Below are positions 62,593-64,000 of a stretch of DNA of 64,000 nt, piece by piece. Each line of letters starts with the position of its first letter. The stretch's first letter is position 1. The notes under the pieces are model-generated. The model did not search any database and had not been told where the DNA came from. It saw only the letters and a list, made by a program, of their open reading frames with translations. The position numbers and the translations under genes were made by a program. The DNA is from Hyperoodon ampullatus (taxonomy: Eukaryota; Chordata; Mammalia; Artiodactyla; Ziphiidae), in NCBI GenBank assembly GCA_949752795.1, contig CATKHW010000549.1:62001-126000 (forward strand), given 5' to 3'.

Positions 62593-64000
62593 ATCAGCTC
62601 AAACCCACTATAAAAAGGAATTTCAAAAACAAAACAAAAAAACTGGGAAATTCTTTACAATTCCTTCAGGGTCTCTGATGAAATCTGGAATGACCCTATC
62701 TACAACGACAGCTGGATGTGGCATAAGGAGGGACACTTGGGACTGAGACGATTGGTGAGATTGGGTGAGCAAATGCAGACCCTTTAAAGCAATAATGCAT
62801 GGCACCCATTCCATGGGTCCGAACTCTCCAGGTTGAAGGGAATATTACTACAGCTATAACATGTGCAGGAAACCTAGAGAACGGACACACTGTGAATACG
62901 AAAGGTTTCTAAAACTCAACACATAGTCCCTCTCCTGGTGCTCCGGTTTGACTTTCCGTCTGCTTTACTATCAACCTCCCAACTTGGAGAGACAGCCCCT
63001 TTAACCTCCTGGTTCGCACAGGTTGCCAATTTGGCAGAGGATGAAAGGGAAGAGGGAGAGCCAATGAGAGAGTAGCTGTTAGGCATTTGGACGGGCACAT
63101 ATCACTGTAATTTCCCGGCAGGAAGAAGAATTAACCAAATTCTCAGCCACCCACCGGGAACCAGTATAGGTCCTGAACCAAAATTTTGGACTTGCGGTCA
63201 GCTCACCAAAAACGAGTTGAAAAATGGAGCTCAGGGGCACAGCAATTCACAAACTGGCCGAGTAATAAAGGACAACTATCGTCCAAAAATCTGTTGAGGG
63301 AAGGCAACGAGGCGGACTTGAAAGCGAGGCAGAATAGCAGGAAACAGATTTCAAGAGGTACGTTGGAATCGCCTTTAAAGCACAGGAAGAGGGGCACAAC
63401 TTCGACAATGATGCACTTGGCCAAAAAGGGCGTATGCGTTTTCTCCTGAATATATTCAGGAGAAAACGCATACGCCCTTTTTGGCCAAGCAAGCAAGCGG
63501 GCAATGCAAATCTGCACTACAAAGAAGTATCACTTCCCACCGGTCAAAAGGGACATCCACAAAATGTGTAAGAACAAGAAAGGCAAGACAGGCCCTGGAG
63601 AACAGGGAGCCTTGTTATGCTGATGGGCGGGATGTAAATTGCCAACTGCCTCTCTGGAGGAGTGCATTCTGTTCCCTACAACAAGTAAAGAACAGAGCTA
63701 CAGAGCCAAGGGCACTACCAGTCTAGGGAATATACCTTGGGAAAACAGAAAATCAATAAGACAGAGCCACCCCAAAATTTAGGGCTGCAATGCATACAAG
63801 GACCTCAACTTGGATACACCTTAAGTATCCCAGAAAATATAAACATGGTTCAAAAAATTGTGGTACTTACGTACGATGGAATATCCCTCAGCCATGAAAT
63901 CAATGTCATAAGACCAGTAGCAACAAAATGGGTGGATTCAGGTACGATGATTCTAAGTGAAATAAGTCACACAGAAAAAGAAACTTATCATAAGATATCA
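62593..64000 (+). repeat. Satellite monomer, copy 37 (cut by window edge)
   Basis: 1,408 bp present, palindrome 63416-63489 perfect. The window stops within the end of the ORF2-like part. Private CAACACATAG, GGAGAGCCAATG, CCCTACAACAAG, GAAAACAGAAAAT, GCTGCAATGC and GTAGCAACAAAA. Confidence 0.95.

Larger units (their letters stand above)
1..64000 (+). repeat. Tandem satellite array, 1,739-bp L1-derived monomer, 37 copies
   Basis: Every block of sequence recurs at a spacing of 1,738-1,741 bp from one window edge to the other (copy 1 is 1,733 bp), always in the same orientation. Copies differ by scattered single-base changes and a few 1-bp indels, so they are nearly identical. Monomer map by offset: 1-25 end of L1 3' UTR; 32-51 A-rich tail; 52-560 unassigned; 561-823 L1 ORF2-like; 824-897 palindrome; 898-1426 L1 ORF2 end; 1427-1739 L1 3' UTR-like. 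The array runs off both ends, so its true length is unknown. From memory the unit length and L1 origin fit the common cetacean satellite; that naming is inference. No tRNA, rRNA, microsatellite block or inserted young transposon interrupts it. Confidence 0.98.

Noticed and set aside
1..64000. CRISPR array or bacterial repeat system
   Set aside because: The unit is 1.74 kb with no repeat-spacer alternation, and the sequence is mammalian L1-derived.
1..64000. Endogenous retrovirus LTR origin of the monomer
   Set aside because: No TG...CA-bounded LTR, primer-binding site or polypurine tract; the L1 alignment explains most of the unit.
1..64000. Gene-bearing macrosatellite such as those carrying DUX4 or USP17 genes, or an rDNA/snRNA array
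   Set aside because: No homeodomain, protease, rRNA or snRNA sequence occurs in the monomer.

Overview
The whole 64-kb window is one uninterrupted head-to-tail tandem array. I count 37 copies of a monomer of about 1,739 bp: 36 complete and a last one of 1,408 bp cut by the window edge. Both window edges lie inside the array. There is no unique flanking sequence and no gene I would call functional. The many short open frames recur once per monomer on both strands, mostly lack an ATG, and exist because the monomer is copied, not because they encode known proteins.

The monomer is mostly a degraded 3' end of a LINE-1 (L1) retrotransposon on the + strand. By offset from the monomer start used here (1 = the a of atcagctcaaaccc): 1-25 is the end of the L1 3' UTR with a TATAAAA in the place of the poly(A) signal; 32-51 is an A-rich relic of the poly(A) tail; 52-560 is a segment I cannot assign; 561-823 resembles the late part of ORF2; 824-897 is a 74-bp perfect palindrome; 898-1426 resembles the ORF2 C-terminal region up to its end; 1427-1739 resembles the 3' UTR. 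The L1 match was made by eye against L1 consensus sequence from memory, but it is collinear over roughly 1.1 kb and is interrupted at one place by the palindrome.

Host: a mammal, because the parent is a mammalian L1. The version of ORF2 end and 3' UTR is closest to what I remember from cetartiodactyl/laurasiatherian L1. A tandem satellite of about 1.74 kb built from an L1 3' end is, from memory, what is described as the common cetacean satellite (about 1.74-1.76 kb in most whales, about 1.58 kb in dolphins and relatives). A whale outside Delphinoidea is my best guess; this was not checked.

On top of the monomer there are several higher-order repeat scales. Copies 2-7 and 11-16 are a near-identical block repeated 15.65 kb apart. 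Copies 6-11 are three tandem dimers of 3,477 bp. Copies 18-23 are two tandem trimers of 5,217 bp. Copies 24-30 are overlapping series of dimers with a chimeric monomer at copy 24. Copies 35-36 are a recent single-monomer duplication. This is the expected trace of repeated unequal exchange and local conversion.

The most unusual element is the palindrome. It is present in all 37 copies, arm-perfect in 22, has lost 6 bp at its centre in copy 1, and carries mirror-image substitutions in both arms in copies 19 and 22. CENP-B-box-like motifs (8 of 9 core bases in about a third of copies) are a weaker but checkable lead on a centromeric or heterochromatic role.
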